Notes: generated from the sequence alone by a model not told the origin. Counted from the first letter of the stretch, positions 24,397 through 34,519 are shown. The stretch: DNA of 64,000 bases from an uncultured Eubacteriales bacterium (GCA_934432725.1 CAKRZE010000010.1:31781-95780), one strand, 5' to 3'. Made by a program: numbers and translations.

Positions 24397-26847
24397 TCAC
24401 TCCTCCCGGAATTCCGCGCGGAGCTGCGGCAGACGCCTCAGGATCTCGTCCGTCCGGAGCCGGTCTGCGGCATACGCGCGGCGCAGAAGCTCCCCGGGAA
24501 TATAGTCATCGTATTTTTCAAATACCGGGCTTTCCGTTTTGGAGACCAAAGCGTCAGGATCAATCCCCTCCCGCTGCGCCTTGTCGCACAGATATTCGAT
24601 CAGCTCCCGCCCTGTGCCGTGCTCCATGCGGAATGTCATGAAATAACAGCCCTCAAACTCCATGTTGCTCAGCCTGAACGGCGCACCGGAGCGCACAATA
24701 TACTTCCGCAGCGTCCGGAAGGACCGCGTCCCCAGCCACGGGAACAGGCACCATGTATAGCCGCCGAGCGATACCACGGACCGGCGCAGCATACCGGTCC
24801 GCCGGGCAAGCTGCCGCGCGGTCTCAAGCCGCTTTGCCGCACCCGGCTTCAGGTACGGATACACGGTATCCTCCTCCAGAACCCGCTTCATGCGCTCCAG
24901 AATCCGCGTGTGGATCTCGCCGAAATCGCCGGGCCAGGATATCTCCATCTTTCCCTTCACGGGACGGACGTAGATCAGCTTGCGCGGGATGTCAAGCTCC
25001 TCCACCTCCCACACTCTGCCCGCCAGCGCAAAGCGGTCCCCGACCGGAGGCGGCGACGTGATCGTGCCGATCTCATCCGACTCGCACCGCACCGTGTAAT
25101 CCTCGCTGTCCTTGAACACCGCGTAGAACTTGAAGGAGCCGAGAAGCCTTTCACCCTTCAGTCCCACGATCAGCCCCTTTTCCTCGGTCAATTCCAGAAA
25201 ATCGTTTTTCAGCATGGACAGAAGGAGCGTCCTGTAATCCTCCTTCGGCACCGCCCGAAACGGCGGCAGCGTCAGAATCCGCTCCGCCAGTCTGCGCGGG
25301 GAAAGCTCGCCGGAGGCGGCAAGCACGCTCAGCGTCTGCTGAAACAGCAGGCTGAACGGCAGCTTTTTCACGTTCGGCGGCTCGATGAAGCGCTCCTCGA
25401 TGTAGAGCTGCACACAGGCGATCGCGCGGAGCAGCCCCCAAGGGATCAGCTGCGGAAGCGGCGTGTTGGGAAGCGGATTTTCCTCCCGGAACACCATCAT
25501 CATTTCAGGCGGCGTACCGCGTCTGCCGGAGCGCCCCAGCCGCTGCAGCATGCTGGACACGGTATTCGGCGCGTCCGCCTGAATGATCCGCTCCAGACGT
25601 CCGATATCGATACCGAGCTCCAGCGTCACGGTCGCGCAGGTCACGGTCTTCAAAGAATCGTCCTTCAGCTTCATCTCCGCCTCCTCCCGGATGGACGCGG
25701 AAAGATTGCCGTGGTGGATCAGAAAAACGTCCGGATCCCCGCGCCGCTCGGCAATCTGGCGCAGCGTTGCGCAGATGTACTCCGTTTCCTCCCTGGAATT
25801 TGCGAAAACAATGCATTTTTTCTGTCTGGCGCAATCGTACATGTACGAAAATCCGGGATCGAACGTATCCGGAGGTCCGGACGGCTCCTGTGCCGCAGCC
25901 TCCGGCTCTTGATTCCCTGACAAAGCGTCAGCCTCCGAAGCCGCGCCGTTCCGGCTCCCGGTCTCCGCACTCTGCGGAGGTTCCTGCCCGCAGGCGGACA
26001 GCTCCGCGCCTTTTCCAAAGCCGGAGGCGCCGTCCTGCATCCCGGCGGAAGAACCCGCTGCGCCCAATGACCCGGTCACGTCCGAGGCGCCGTTCGGAGC
26101 AGACGTCTCCGCAGGCTCCCCGCCGTCCGCTTCCTCCCTGCCCTGAATATAGAAATGCTCCATTCCGAGCCGCCATGTGATTTTTCCGCCCGGAATGACC
26201 GGAGCGTCCGTCTCCCGCCCCGAGCCGGCCCCGAGCCAGTCTGCGGCGGTGCGCACATCTCCGACGGTGGCGGAAAGCCCGACCCTGCGCGGTGCATGTC
26301 CGATCAGCCGCTGTATCCGGGCAAGCTGACACATGATCTGGTTGCCGCGGTCGGTCCCCGTCAGCACATGCACCTCGTCCAGAACGACAAACCGCAGATC
26401 TCCGAACAGCCGCACAATATCGTTGGAGCGGTTGATCAGCATGCTTTCCAAAGACTCCGGTGTGATCTGCAGGATGCCCCGCGGATGGTTCAGCGCCTTG
26501 TTTTTGTGGGACATGGCAACATCCCCGTGCCAGTGAAACACAGGGATTCCCGTCAGGTCCAGAATATCTGCCAGACGTCCGAACTGATCGTTGATCAGGC
26601 TCTTCAGCGGCGCAATGTAAAGCACGCCGAAGGAGCGGGGCGGATCCTCGCTCATCATGGAAAGAATCGGAAAAAATGCAGCCTCCGTCTTGCCGGACGC
26701 CGTGGAGGAGGTCAAAAGCAGGTTATGATCGGTGCGGAATAAAATCCTTGCCGCCTCGGTCTGCACCCCGCGCAGAGACTCCCATCCGCTGCGGTAAATA
26801 TAGTCCTGAATAAAGGGAGAAAAGCAGGAAAAAACGTCATCCTCCAT
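24397..26847 (-). CDS. Lhr-like DEAD/DEAH-box superfamily 2 helicase
   Basis: The 816-residue protein has helicase motifs in order: motif I TASGKTEA (near residue 51), a GVLYIAPLKSL segment (Ia), motif II LDEVH, SAT (motif III region), IVFANSREETEYIC (motif IV), TLELGIDIG (motif V) and QRLGRSGRRG (motif VI). The C-terminal part resembles Lhr-type winged-helix and core domains. Lhr enzymes unwind DNA or RNA-DNA duplexes in repair; here the length is about half that of large Lhr. Between the two RecA-like domains lies an unusual 90-residue low-complexity insert rich in Gly, Ala, Ser, Glu and Pro (about residues 238-330), probably disordered. The start has AAAGGAG eleven bases upstream. Confidence 0.85.
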   Translation of the reverse strand: MEDDVFSCFSPFIQDYIYRSGWESLRGVQTEAARILFRTDHNLLLTSSTASGKTEAAFFPILSMMSEDPPRSFGVLYIAPLKSLINDQFGRLADILDLTGIPVFHWHGDVAMSHKNKALNHPRGILQITPESLESMLINRSNDIVRLFGDLRFVVLDEVHVLTGTDRGNQIMCQLARIQRLIGHAPRRVGLSATVGDVRTAADWLGAGSGRETDAPVIPGGKITWRLGMEHFYIQGREEADGGEPAETSAPNGASDVTGSLGAAGSSAGMQDGASGFGKGAELSACGQEPPQSAETGSRNGAASEADALSGNQEPEAAAQEPSGPPDTFDPGFSYMYDCARQKKCIVFANSREETEYICATLRQIAERRGDPDVFLIHHGNLSASIREEAEMKLKDDSLKTVTCATVTLELGIDIGRLERIIQADAPNTVSSMLQRLGRSGRRGTPPEMMMVFREENPLPNTPLPQLIPWGLLRAIACVQLYIEERFIEPPNVKKLPFSLLFQQTLSVLAASGELSPRRLAERILTLPPFRAVPKEDYRTLLLSMLKNDFLELTEEKGLIVGLKGERLLGSFKFYAVFKDSEDYTVRCESDEIGTITSPPPVGDRFALAGRVWEVEELDIPRKLIYVRPVKGKMEISWPGDFGEIHTRILERMKRVLEEDTVYPYLKPGAAKRLETARQLARRTGMLRRSVVSLGGYTWCLFPWLGTRSFRTLRKYIVRSGAPFRLSNMEFEGCYFMTFRMEHGTGRELIEYLCDKAQREGIDPDALVSKTESPVFEKYDDYIPGELLRRAYAADRLRTDEILRRLPQLRAEFREE

Positions 26848-27646
26848 CAGAGTATCGCTCCTTTCTTGAAAAACCGGGAGAACAGCCGCCGTCCTCCTTC
26901 CGGAGCCGGCAGTGAAAGCACCTCCGCAGTCCTCTTACGGCGCACACCGGCTGCCGCAGCCCTTCCGCGCAGGGGAAAACCGCGCAGTTTCTCGTTTTAC
27001 CGGCATCCCGCCGCAAAAAATTCCGTTCCGCAATGCGCCGATCCTTTCGCACTGCGCAAATCCGGTTCCGCACGGCTCCCGCACCGATCGGCGTCCGCGC
27101 CGAAGCCCGTGCGCCCGGTCCTGCGATGTCATCCCATACCGTCGTGCCGGGAGCGGTCTTTTTATACGGTCTCCGCACAGTCTCTCGGTACAGTCTCGGT
27201 GCCGCGCCAGCCGCAGAGCCGTCCCGAAGCCCCGTTTCCGCCGTCCGTTCTCGGCAGCCGTTTTCGCGGTTGTAAAAGCAAAGGCGGCACAGTCCAAACC
27301 GCGAACCGTGCCGCCCACCCGATATTCCCCGCCGAAAAGCCCCGGCAACCGGCATCCGCGCCGAAGCGCAGCACTGTCGGACATCAGACCCAAAAGGCGG
27401 ACAGCAGCGAACCCGCAGTCCTCCCCGGGCAGTGCCCGGCAGTCTGCCGAAGCACCCAAGCTCTCCGCACGAGCCGGGGACCCTCGACTGCCGTCAAAAG
27501 CCGTGCGGCGGCGCGGGGCATTCCGGCAGCTTCCGTGTCCGCAGCACCGGAATTACGGCTCCCTGCAGATCAAAATCCATCGGCAGAACGGCAGCTCCGG
27601 CATTTTCCCTGCCGGGCTGCCGTCTGTTATTTTCATCGGAAATTTC
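26848..27646. other. Gene-free spacer with a minus-strand hairpin
   Basis: This 800-base GC-rich gap lies between alaS and the helicase. Long open frames exist on both strands, but their Arg/Pro/Ala-rich translations match nothing I know. GGCGGCAC (27283-27290) pairs with GTGCCGCC (27308-27315) and is followed on minus by TTTGCTTTT, a plausible terminator for alaS transcription. Confidence 0.4.
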
Positions 27647-30277
27647 TCAGTGCAGCATCTCCTGCACAAATCCCTGCACCGCCGCCAGCGCCTCATCCAG
27701 CTTCGACGGATCCTTGCCGCCGGAGGTCGCGCTGTCGGGACGTCCGCCGCCGTTTCCTCCGGTAAGCTGCGCGACCGCCTTCGCAAGTCTTCCCGCATGC
27801 GCACCGTGCGCAACCGCGTCCCTGCCGCAAACAACGGTAAAGGTCAGCTTTCCGCTTTGCGCCGAAGCAAGCACCGCAACAAGGTCACCGTGCTCCTTGC
27901 AGGCATCGCCGACCACGCGGACCATATCCAGCGTGCCGTCCCGGAAAACATGTGTCAGAACCCGGATTCCGTTTCCGACCGGAGCCGCCTCTGCGACAAG
28001 CGAGGATACCTGCGCTGCCGCAAGCTTGCTCTGAAGCCCTTCCGCCTCATGCTTTGCCTGCCGCAGCTCCTCCGTCAGCTGCGCGGCACGCTGCGGAAGC
28101 TCCGCACAGTTCGCCGCCTTCAGTTCCTTTGCGGTCTTTCCGAGCAGCTCCTGACGCTCCTCCATCCAGGAAAGAACGCCGTACCCCGTAACCGCCTCGA
28201 TTCTGCGGATTCCGGCAGCCACCGAGGACTCTCCCGTGATCTTGAACAGCCCCAGACGTGCGGTATTGTCCATGTGCGTGCCTCCGCACAGCTCCATGGA
28301 AAAGTCGCCCATGCGCACCACGCGCACCTGATCGCCGTATTTCTCATCGAACAGCGCCATCGCGCCCATTTCGCGCGCCGTTTTCACATCGGTCACCGTC
28401 GTCTCGATCGGGTTGCCGACCAGAATGTTGGCATTGACAAGCGCCTCTGTTCTGGCAAGCTCCTCGGCAGTCATCGGCTGGAAATGCGTGAAGTCAAACC
28501 GCATATGATGCTCGTCCACATATGAGCCGGACTGCTGCACATGCGTTCCGAGCACGCGGCGCAGCGCCGCCTGCAGAAGATGCGCCGCCGAGTGGTTCCT
28601 GCGGATTGCGTCTCTTCGCACATCGTCAATGTCGGCTGTCACCGCATCGCCGATCTGAAGAAGCCCGCTGACAACCGTGCAGAAATGCAGGTAAACGCCG
28701 TCCGTCTTCTTGGTATCCGAAACGCGCAGCACAGCGCCGTCCCGGTAGATGGTGCCGGTATCGCCGACCTGACCGCCGCCTTCGCCGTAAAACGGCGTTC
28801 TGTCCAGAATCACCGTGCAGTCGCCCTCCGAAACGCCGTCCACGCGCTCCCCGTCCGTAAAAATTGCCAGCACCTTTGCGGCGGACCGGTAATCCGTATA
28901 GCCCGTAAACTCCGTTTTGGGCAGATCCGCAAGAAGCGTCCCCACCGTGCTGCTCCAGCCGGAGATATTTGCCCGCGCCTTTCTTGCACGCTCCCGCTGC
29001 GCCTGCATCAGTCTGCCGAAGGTCTCCTCATCGATTTTCAGATGGCTTTCCTCCGCAATTTCCCTGGTCAGATCAAGCGGGAAGCCGAAGGTGTCGTACA
29101 GCTTGAACACCTCTTCCCCGGAGATTACATCGGCATTCGACTTGACAGCGCCCCGGATCAGATTGCCGAGAATCGAAAGACCGGCGTCAATTGTCGCGTC
29201 AAAGCGCTCCTCCTCCATGGAAAGTACCTTTTTAATATAATCCGACTTCTCGGAAAGCTCCGGATACGCCCCCTGCGACTCATGGATTGCAACCTCACAG
29301 ACCTCCGTCAGAAACGGATGGGATATGCCGAGCAGCTTTCCGTGCCGGCAGGCGCGGCGGATGATGCGGCGAAGCACATAGCCCCGCCCTTCGTTGGAGG
29401 GAGTCACCCCGTCGGCAATCATGAACATGGCGGAGCGCACATGGTCGGTAATCACCCGGATGGAGATATCCGTCCCGGCGTCCGTACCGTAGGTCTTTCC
29501 GGCAATCGCGCAAACCTTGTCCAGAACGCGCCGGATTGTATCAACCTCAAACATGTTGTCCACGCCCTGCATGACGCAGGCAAGCCGCTCCAAGCCCATG
29601 CCGGTATCGATGTTCTTGTGCGTCAGCTCGGTGTAGGTACCGTCGCCCATATTGTTGAACTGCGAAAAGACGTTGTTCCAGATCTCCATATAGCGGTCGC
29701 AGTCGCAGCCCGGCTTGCAGTCCGGTTTTCCGCAGCCGTACTTCTCCCCGCGGTCAAAATAAATCTCCGAGCAGGGACCGCAGGGACCGGTTCCGTGCTC
29801 CCAGAAGTTATCCTCCTTGCCGAGACGCACAATGTGCTCCTCCGGAACCCCGATCCTGTCGCGCCAGATCGCATATGCCTCATCATCGCTCTCATAGACG
29901 GAGGGCCAGAGCCGGTCGGAAGGAATCTCCAGAACGCCGGTCAGAAATTCCCAAGCCCACGGAATCGCCTGATCCTTAAAATAGTCTCCGAACGAGAAGT
30001 TGCCGAGCATCTCAAAAAATGTCCCGTGGCGCGCCGTGTGCCCCACCCGCTCAAGGTCAGGCGTCCGGATGCACTTCTGGCAGGTGGTAACCCTGTGGCA
30101 GGGCGGCTCAACCTCCCCCGTGAAGAATTTCTTCATCGGCGCCATTCCGGAATTGATCAGAAGCAGCGATTTGTCATTGTTCGGGATCAGTGAAAAACTG
30201 GGGAGCCGGAGATGTCCTTTCGATTCGAAAAACGAAAGATATTTCTCGCGCAGCTCATTCAAGCCTGTCCATTTCAT
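27647..30277 (-). CDS. alaS: Alanyl-tRNA synthetase
   Basis: The 876-residue class II synthetase starts MKWTGLNELREKYLSFF. It has the catalytic domain (RVTTCQKCIRTPDLERVG, FFEMLGNFSFGDYFK), an editing domain with HNSAAHLLQAALR and CGGTHMDNT (the zinc-binding His and Cys residues), and a C-terminal C-Ala/DHHA1 domain ending in GGNGGGRPDSATSGG. It charges tRNA-Ala and clears mischarged Ser and Gly. An open frame extends upstream to 30379 but is unlike the family. The ribosome site before 30277 is weak. The leader between promoter and start is about 135 bases, and no T-box motif was found. Confidence 0.95.
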   Translation of the reverse strand: MKWTGLNELREKYLSFFESKGHLRLPSFSLIPNNDKSLLLINSGMAPMKKFFTGEVEPPCHRVTTCQKCIRTPDLERVGHTARHGTFFEMLGNFSFGDYFKDQAIPWAWEFLTGVLEIPSDRLWPSVYESDDEAYAIWRDRIGVPEEHIVRLGKEDNFWEHGTGPCGPCSEIYFDRGEKYGCGKPDCKPGCDCDRYMEIWNNVFSQFNNMGDGTYTELTHKNIDTGMGLERLACVMQGVDNMFEVDTIRRVLDKVCAIAGKTYGTDAGTDISIRVITDHVRSAMFMIADGVTPSNEGRGYVLRRIIRRACRHGKLLGISHPFLTEVCEVAIHESQGAYPELSEKSDYIKKVLSMEEERFDATIDAGLSILGNLIRGAVKSNADVISGEEVFKLYDTFGFPLDLTREIAEESHLKIDEETFGRLMQAQRERARKARANISGWSSTVGTLLADLPKTEFTGYTDYRSAAKVLAIFTDGERVDGVSEGDCTVILDRTPFYGEGGGQVGDTGTIYRDGAVLRVSDTKKTDGVYLHFCTVVSGLLQIGDAVTADIDDVRRDAIRRNHSAAHLLQAALRRVLGTHVQQSGSYVDEHHMRFDFTHFQPMTAEELARTEALVNANILVGNPIETTVTDVKTAREMGAMALFDEKYGDQVRVVRMGDFSMELCGGTHMDNTARLGLFKITGESSVAAGIRRIEAVTGYGVLSWMEERQELLGKTAKELKAANCAELPQRAAQLTEELRQAKHEAEGLQSKLAAAQVSSLVAEAAPVGNGIRVLTHVFRDGTLDMVRVVGDACKEHGDLVAVLASAQSGKLTFTVVCGRDAVAHGAHAGRLAKAVAQLTGGNGGGRPDSATSGGKDPSKLDEALAAVQGFVQEMLH

Positions 30278-30419
30278 ACCTATACCATCGTCCCCGCGCC
30301 GGCGGAGACGTCCTTTCCTCAGTGTCCGGGGTCCCGGAGCGTCAGGACAGCGTGTGCCCTCCTTCGGATTCCCGGGCAAAGGCAGCCCTTTGGCAGCCTC
30401 CCTTATACCTCATCTTAAA

Positions 30420-30448
30420 ATTATATCAAATCCTCCGCAAAATGTCAA
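30420..30448 (-). promoter_or_regulatory. Promoter of alaS
   Basis: On the minus strand, TTGACA (30443-30448) and TATAAT (30420-30425) are exactly 17 bases apart. Confidence 0.8.
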
Positions 30449-31218
30449 TCATTTTCCCAATCTTCTCTCATGTGAAGCATCTTTTTATCCGGCACGTCAG
30501 CTTTGCCCCCGCCTCCGGAATACAGCCCGTCCTCCCGCGTCCGCATACGGTTTCCGGAGCCCGCTTTCCGCCGCAGACAGCCGGCGTTTCCGCGGCAGGT
30601 GCATGAAAAAGCCCGACGGTGACGGTCATATTCCGCAGGCTCTTCCCGGCGGCTCGCGCGAATGCCCCGGCATTTCTCTCTGACCGGCAGCGAAGCCGCA
30701 CCCCGCCATCCGCAGGACCCCCGCATCCCGAAGCCGCGCACAGGAACCGGCGCGGCAAACGCATCAAGCACGGGGAATCCGCTCGGCAGAACCGGTCCCG
30801 CAGCGCCTTTTGCAGGGGGCAATTCTCAGCCCGACACCCGGAACCGCACATACATGAAAGGCATTCCGGGATATATCCGTATCCGGTGCGCCCGCAGACA
30901 GGACCGGTATTCCGCAAAACCCGAACCGCACGCAGTCATCCCATTCCGCACAGCTCCGGCAGCGGCAGGACATGAGCGTTTCACACAGAGTCCCCGTCCC
31001 GCATCAAAGGAGCAGCGCCTGCGCGCCGAAGCTGCCGCCGGACATCCGGCATGTTTTCCGGAAGCCGGACGCCTGTACGGATCCCGATATTTTGAAAGTT
31101 CCCCTGCCGGCGACAGCACTCATACCCGCAAACACCCGCTGCTCCGCATTTTTCAGAAAAATCGGATGCCTTCCGGCATATATTTTTAAGAAAATCCAGA
31201 AAAATACGGCAAAGCTTA
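30449..31218. other. Gene-free spacer
   Basis: About 770 bases between the divergent alaS and acyltransferase-homologue promoters. It is GC-rich with open frames on both strands, none with a ribosome site or recognised domain. It may hold decayed sequence. I see no defined feature. Confidence 0.35.
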
Positions 31219-31247
31219 TTGACAACCCAGCTATCATGCGGTACAAT
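31219..31247 (+). promoter_or_regulatory. Promoter of the acyltransferase homologue/acyl-CoA ligase unit
   Basis: TTGACA (31219-31224) and TACAAT (31242-31247) are separated by 17 bases, about 90 bases before the start of the first gene. Confidence 0.75.
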
Positions 31248-31339
31248 ATAGTGGTACTATGCAGTGCAAAGTAGGCTTTAACAAAAATCCGATCCGACAC
31301 ACTGCCGGACACGAATAACAGCACAGGAGGCACATTGCC

Positions 31340-32233
31340 ATGTCCGAAAAAAATACCGTGAAAAGAAGACGCGGTGACCGCAGAGACGGTTATCTGGTCC
31401 GCGACGCGGACACCATGCACAAATTCATGCCCTTTCTGCTGCCCAACCGCTGCGACAACGAAGCCATGATGCAGGAGCAGATCGATCTTAGCGCCATCGA
31501 AGCATATCTGGAAAAGAAAAACGAATCAAATCCCGCATTCCGCTATACGTTCTTTCACGTCATCTGTGCGGCTCTCGCCAGAACCATCGTTCTGCGTCCC
31601 AAAATGAACCGCTTCTATGCGGGAGACCGGCTCTATGAGCGGAACGAGATTGTTTTTTCCTTTGTCGTCAAGCGCCAGTTTCAGGATGACAGCTCGGAAG
31701 CGCTCGCCATGGTGAAAATCGACCCGGAAAGCGACATCCCTCCGCTGGAGCAGATCCATTCGCAGGTGGAAAAGATCGTTTTTTCCGTCAGAAAGAAGAA
31801 TCAGATAGACGGAACGACCGACAAGATGGGAACCCTTATGAAATGCCCGCGTCCGCTTCTGCGCTTTGTCATGCGGATGCTTCGCTGGCTGGATTACCAC
31901 GGCTGGTATCCGAAAGCCATGCAGCATGACGATCCGTACTATTCCACGGTATTCATTTCCAATCTCGGAAGCATCAAGATGAACGCCTCCTATCACCATC
32001 TGACAAACTGGGGAACCAACTCCATCTTTCTGGTGGTCGGAGAAAAGAAGCTGACCCCGGTCTTCAGCCCGGACGGAAGCTATGCCATGCGCAACACCCT
32101 GCCGCTCGGCATCACAATCGATGAGCGCATCGCGGACGGTTTGTACTTTGCAAACTCCATCCGCCTTCTGAAAAAGCTCCTTTCGGAGCCGGAGCTGCTG
32201 GACGCCCCCGTTTCCGAGCCGGTCGCCTATTGA
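31340..32233 (+). CDS. E2-like (2-oxo acid dehydrogenase acyltransferase fold) protein lacking the usual catalytic His
   Basis: The 297-residue protein resembles the catalytic domain of E2 acyltransferases and the related chloramphenicol acetyltransferase fold, without lipoyl or E1/E3-binding domains. FRYTFFHVICAALART and the late TVFISNLGSIKM fit that fold. In E2 enzymes the active site reads DHRxxDG. Here residues 261-267 read DERIADG, so His is replaced by Glu262 while Asp266 and Gly267 remain. It may be a different acyltransferase or a non-catalytic partner. The next gene, 89 bases on, is an acyl-CoA ligase and a PLP alpha-oxoamine synthase follows, so a role in acyl transfer is suggested by context. 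Ribosome site: ACAGGAGG. Confidence 0.7.
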   Translation: MSEKNTVKRRRGDRRDGYLVRDADTMHKFMPFLLPNRCDNEAMMQEQIDLSAIEAYLEKKNESNPAFRYTFFHVICAALARTIVLRPKMNRFYAGDRLYERNEIVFSFVVKRQFQDDSSEALAMVKIDPESDIPPLEQIHSQVEKIVFSVRKKNQIDGTTDKMGTLMKCPRPLLRFVMRMLRWLDYHGWYPKAMQHDDPYYSTVFISNLGSIKMNASYHHLTNWGTNSIFLVVGEKKLTPVFSPDGSYAMRNTLPLGITIDERIADGLYFANSIRLLKKLLSEPELLDAPVSEPVAY

Positions 32234-32322
32234 TTCACCCGAAGATTTCCGATAAAAACAATATTCATCAAACCAGAAAGGATGCCGGCAGAAAAGCGTC
32301 TGCCGGACGGTAAAAATCACAC

Positions 32323-34044
32323 ATGAACGAAGTGAAAGCCCCATGGCTCGCACACTACGGCGATGTTCCCCCGACTCTGGATTACCAGACCGGCTCCATG
32401 TGGAACGCCGTGGAAAAAATCGAAAAGCAATACCCCGACTATGTCGCATATGACTTTATGGGTACGCATACCACCTATCATGCGTTCAAGGAGCAGACCG
32501 AGCTCTGCGCACGTTCCCTGAAGGCAATCGGCATCCGCGAAGGGGACCGGGTCACCATCTGCATGCCGAACTGTCCGCAGTGCGTCATCATGTTCTATGC
32601 CGTCAATCTGGTCGGCGCCATTGCCAACATGATTCACCCGCTGTCCTCCGAGAACGAGATTATGTTCTATCTGAACGACTCCAATTCGGTCGCGGCGATC
32701 ACGCTGGATCAGTTTTACTATAAATTCGCCGCAATCCGGGAAAAGGTCCGCATTGACACGCTGATTATCGCAAGCATTGCGGATGCCCTTGCGCAGCCCC
32801 TGAAAACCGGCTACCTTCTGACCGAAGGACGCAAGATCCGGAAGATCCAGAAGGACGCACCCGTCCTGCGCTGGAAGGACTTTATGCGGATGGGAAAGCA
32901 ATACCACTGGAAATACCGCGCGGACAAAAAGGGCAGCGATGCCGCCGTAATCCTGTACAGCGGCGGAACCACCGGCGTCACAAAGGGCATCCTGCTTTCC
33001 AATCTCAACTTCAACGCGCTGGCAGCACAGATCATCGCGACAAACCCCATGTTCCGTCCGGGAGACACCATGCTCGCGGTCATGCCGATGTTCCACGGCT
33101 TCGGGCTGGGCGTCAGCATTCATTCCATGCTTGCAAACGGCGGACGGTGCATTCTGGTGCCCCGGTTTACAGCGGAAAGCTATGCCAAGCTGGTCAAGAA
33201 ATACCGCTGCAACCTGATTGCCGGCGTTCCGACCCTGTATGAGGCGCTGCTCCGCCAGCCCTGCATGGAGGATGCGGAACTCTCCTGCCTCAAGGGCGTA
33301 TTCAGCGGCGGAGACTCCCTCTCCATCGAGCTGAAAAAGCGTTTTGACAAATTCCTGTTTGATCACCACGCAACCATTCAGGTGCGCGAGGGCTACGGAA
33401 CAACGGAATGCGTCACCGCAAGCTGCCTGACCCCGCTCCATATGGCGAAAGAGGGCTCCATCGGCGTACCATTCCCGGATACGTTCTATAAGATCGTAAA
33501 GGTCGGCACACAGGAGGAGGTTCCTTACGGCGAAGAGGGCGAGATCTGCATCGCGGGTCCCACCGTCATGATGGAGTATATCAATCACCCGGAGGAAACC
33601 GCCAAAACCGTACAGATTCATCCGGACGGCATGCGCTGGGTCCACACCGGCGACCTCGGCATCATGGACGAGGACGGCTTCATTTATTTCCGCCAGCGCA
33701 TCAAGCGCATGATCATCACAAGCGGCTATAACGTCTATCCGTCCCAGCTGGAAAACATTCTGGACGCGCATGAGCTTGTTCAGATGAGCTGCGTCATCGG
33801 CGTCCCCGATCCCTATAAGATGCAGAAGGTCAAGGCATTTGTCATGCTGAAGCCCGGTGTCGCACCGAATGAGGAAAACAAGCAGATTCTTCTGGCGTAC
33901 TGCCGCAAAAACATCGCGAAATACGCCATGCCGTATGATATAGAATTCCGCGACACCCTTCCAAAAACACTGGTCGGCAAGGTTGCATACCGCCAGCTTG
34001 AGGAGGAAGAGCTGAACCGCCAGAAAAACGCGGCAGCCGTCTGA
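32323..34044 (+). CDS. AMP-forming acyl-CoA ligase (fatty acid or aryl acid type)
   Basis: The 573-residue adenylate-forming enzyme has the P-loop motif YSGGTTGVTKG (212-222), the core motif YGTTECVT, the hinge motif TGDLGIMDEDGFIYF with RIKRMII, and a C-terminal Lys in KTLVGKVAYR. It activates a carboxylic acid as acyl-AMP and transfers it to CoA or a carrier. The substrate is not evident; length and similarity point to a medium/long-chain or aryl acid. It lies in the same transcript as the upstream E2-like protein. A repeat element with hairpin lies between it and the alpha-oxoamine synthase downstream. Confidence 0.88.
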   Translation: MNEVKAPWLAHYGDVPPTLDYQTGSMWNAVEKIEKQYPDYVAYDFMGTHTTYHAFKEQTELCARSLKAIGIREGDRVTICMPNCPQCVIMFYAVNLVGAIANMIHPLSSENEIMFYLNDSNSVAAITLDQFYYKFAAIREKVRIDTLIIASIADALAQPLKTGYLLTEGRKIRKIQKDAPVLRWKDFMRMGKQYHWKYRADKKGSDAAVILYSGGTTGVTKGILLSNLNFNALAAQIIATNPMFRPGDTMLAVMPMFHGFGLGVSIHSMLANGGRCILVPRFTAESYAKLVKKYRCNLIAGVPTLYEALLRQPCMEDAELSCLKGVFSGGDSLSIELKKRFDKFLFDHHATIQVREGYGTTECVTASCLTPLHMAKEGSIGVPFPDTFYKIVKVGTQEEVPYGEEGEICIAGPTVMMEYINHPEETAKTVQIHPDGMRWVHTGDLGIMDEDGFIYFRQRIKRMIITSGYNVYPSQLENILDAHELVQMSCVIGVPDPYKMQKVKAFVMLKPGVAPNEENKQILLAYCRKNIAKYAMPYDIEFRDTLPKTLVGKVAYRQLEEEELNRQKNAAAV

Positions 34045-34192
34045 TTGCGGGCAGTGCCTTCTGTTCCCGGAAGCGCAGTGCCCCCCGTGCGCCGGCATTC
34101 CCGTGCGCAGACACCGGTCCCGTGCGCAAAAGCGACCGCATCCGGAAAAGCCGGAAACAGCCAAGCTTTTTTCTCTGATTTTTCAAAATCCC

Positions 34193-34390
34193 GGGGCTGT
34201 TAAAAACCTTCATGTTTTTAGCAGCCCCTCAAAAATGCCGGTCGGAATTCCGGTATTTTTGATACGCGCCCGGGCGTTTTTGCCCCTTGTTCTTTCGACT
34301 TTCCTGCGGCAAAACGGCGGCGTTCGACTGCCGGAGGCAATGCCAAATGGGGTGTAAAAAACGCAAAATGATTTTTTTTGCACTCCCTTT
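34193..34390. repeat. Short relative of the 68-bp repeat element
   Basis: Starts with a GGGGCTGTTAAAAAC hairpin like that at 17645-17679, continues CCTCAAAAATGCCGGTC, and shares the stretches GACTTTCC and GCAAAACGGCGGC with the end of the 17645-18186 element. It carries about one degenerate unit instead of five. So two copies of the same element type are present, differing mainly in tandem expansion. Confidence 0.65.
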
Positions 34391-34519
34391 CTCCCGGTTC
34401 ATGCGGCAGCCGCCGCAAACCGTTCCCGCTCCTGCTTTCAAAATAAATCTCAGAAAGGATTGCGCTCCCGCAGACATACCCGAGACGGGCGCTGCAGAAA
34501 GAGCGCAGACACACATCGC

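Noticed and set aside
26866..28525. Long plus-strand frames across the alaS 3' region and the spacer
   Set aside because: Arg/Pro/Ser-rich shadow translations in high-GC sequence without ribosome sites; alaS is the real gene on the other strand.
30278..30420. T-box leader before alaS
   Set aside because: I looked for the specifier stem and the GGGTGGTACCGCG-type antiterminator and did not find them. The same was true before argS.
32317..34164. 615-codon minus-strand frame over the acyl-CoA ligase
   Set aside because: Shadow translation without recognisable motifs; the plus-strand ligase has all adenylation motifs.
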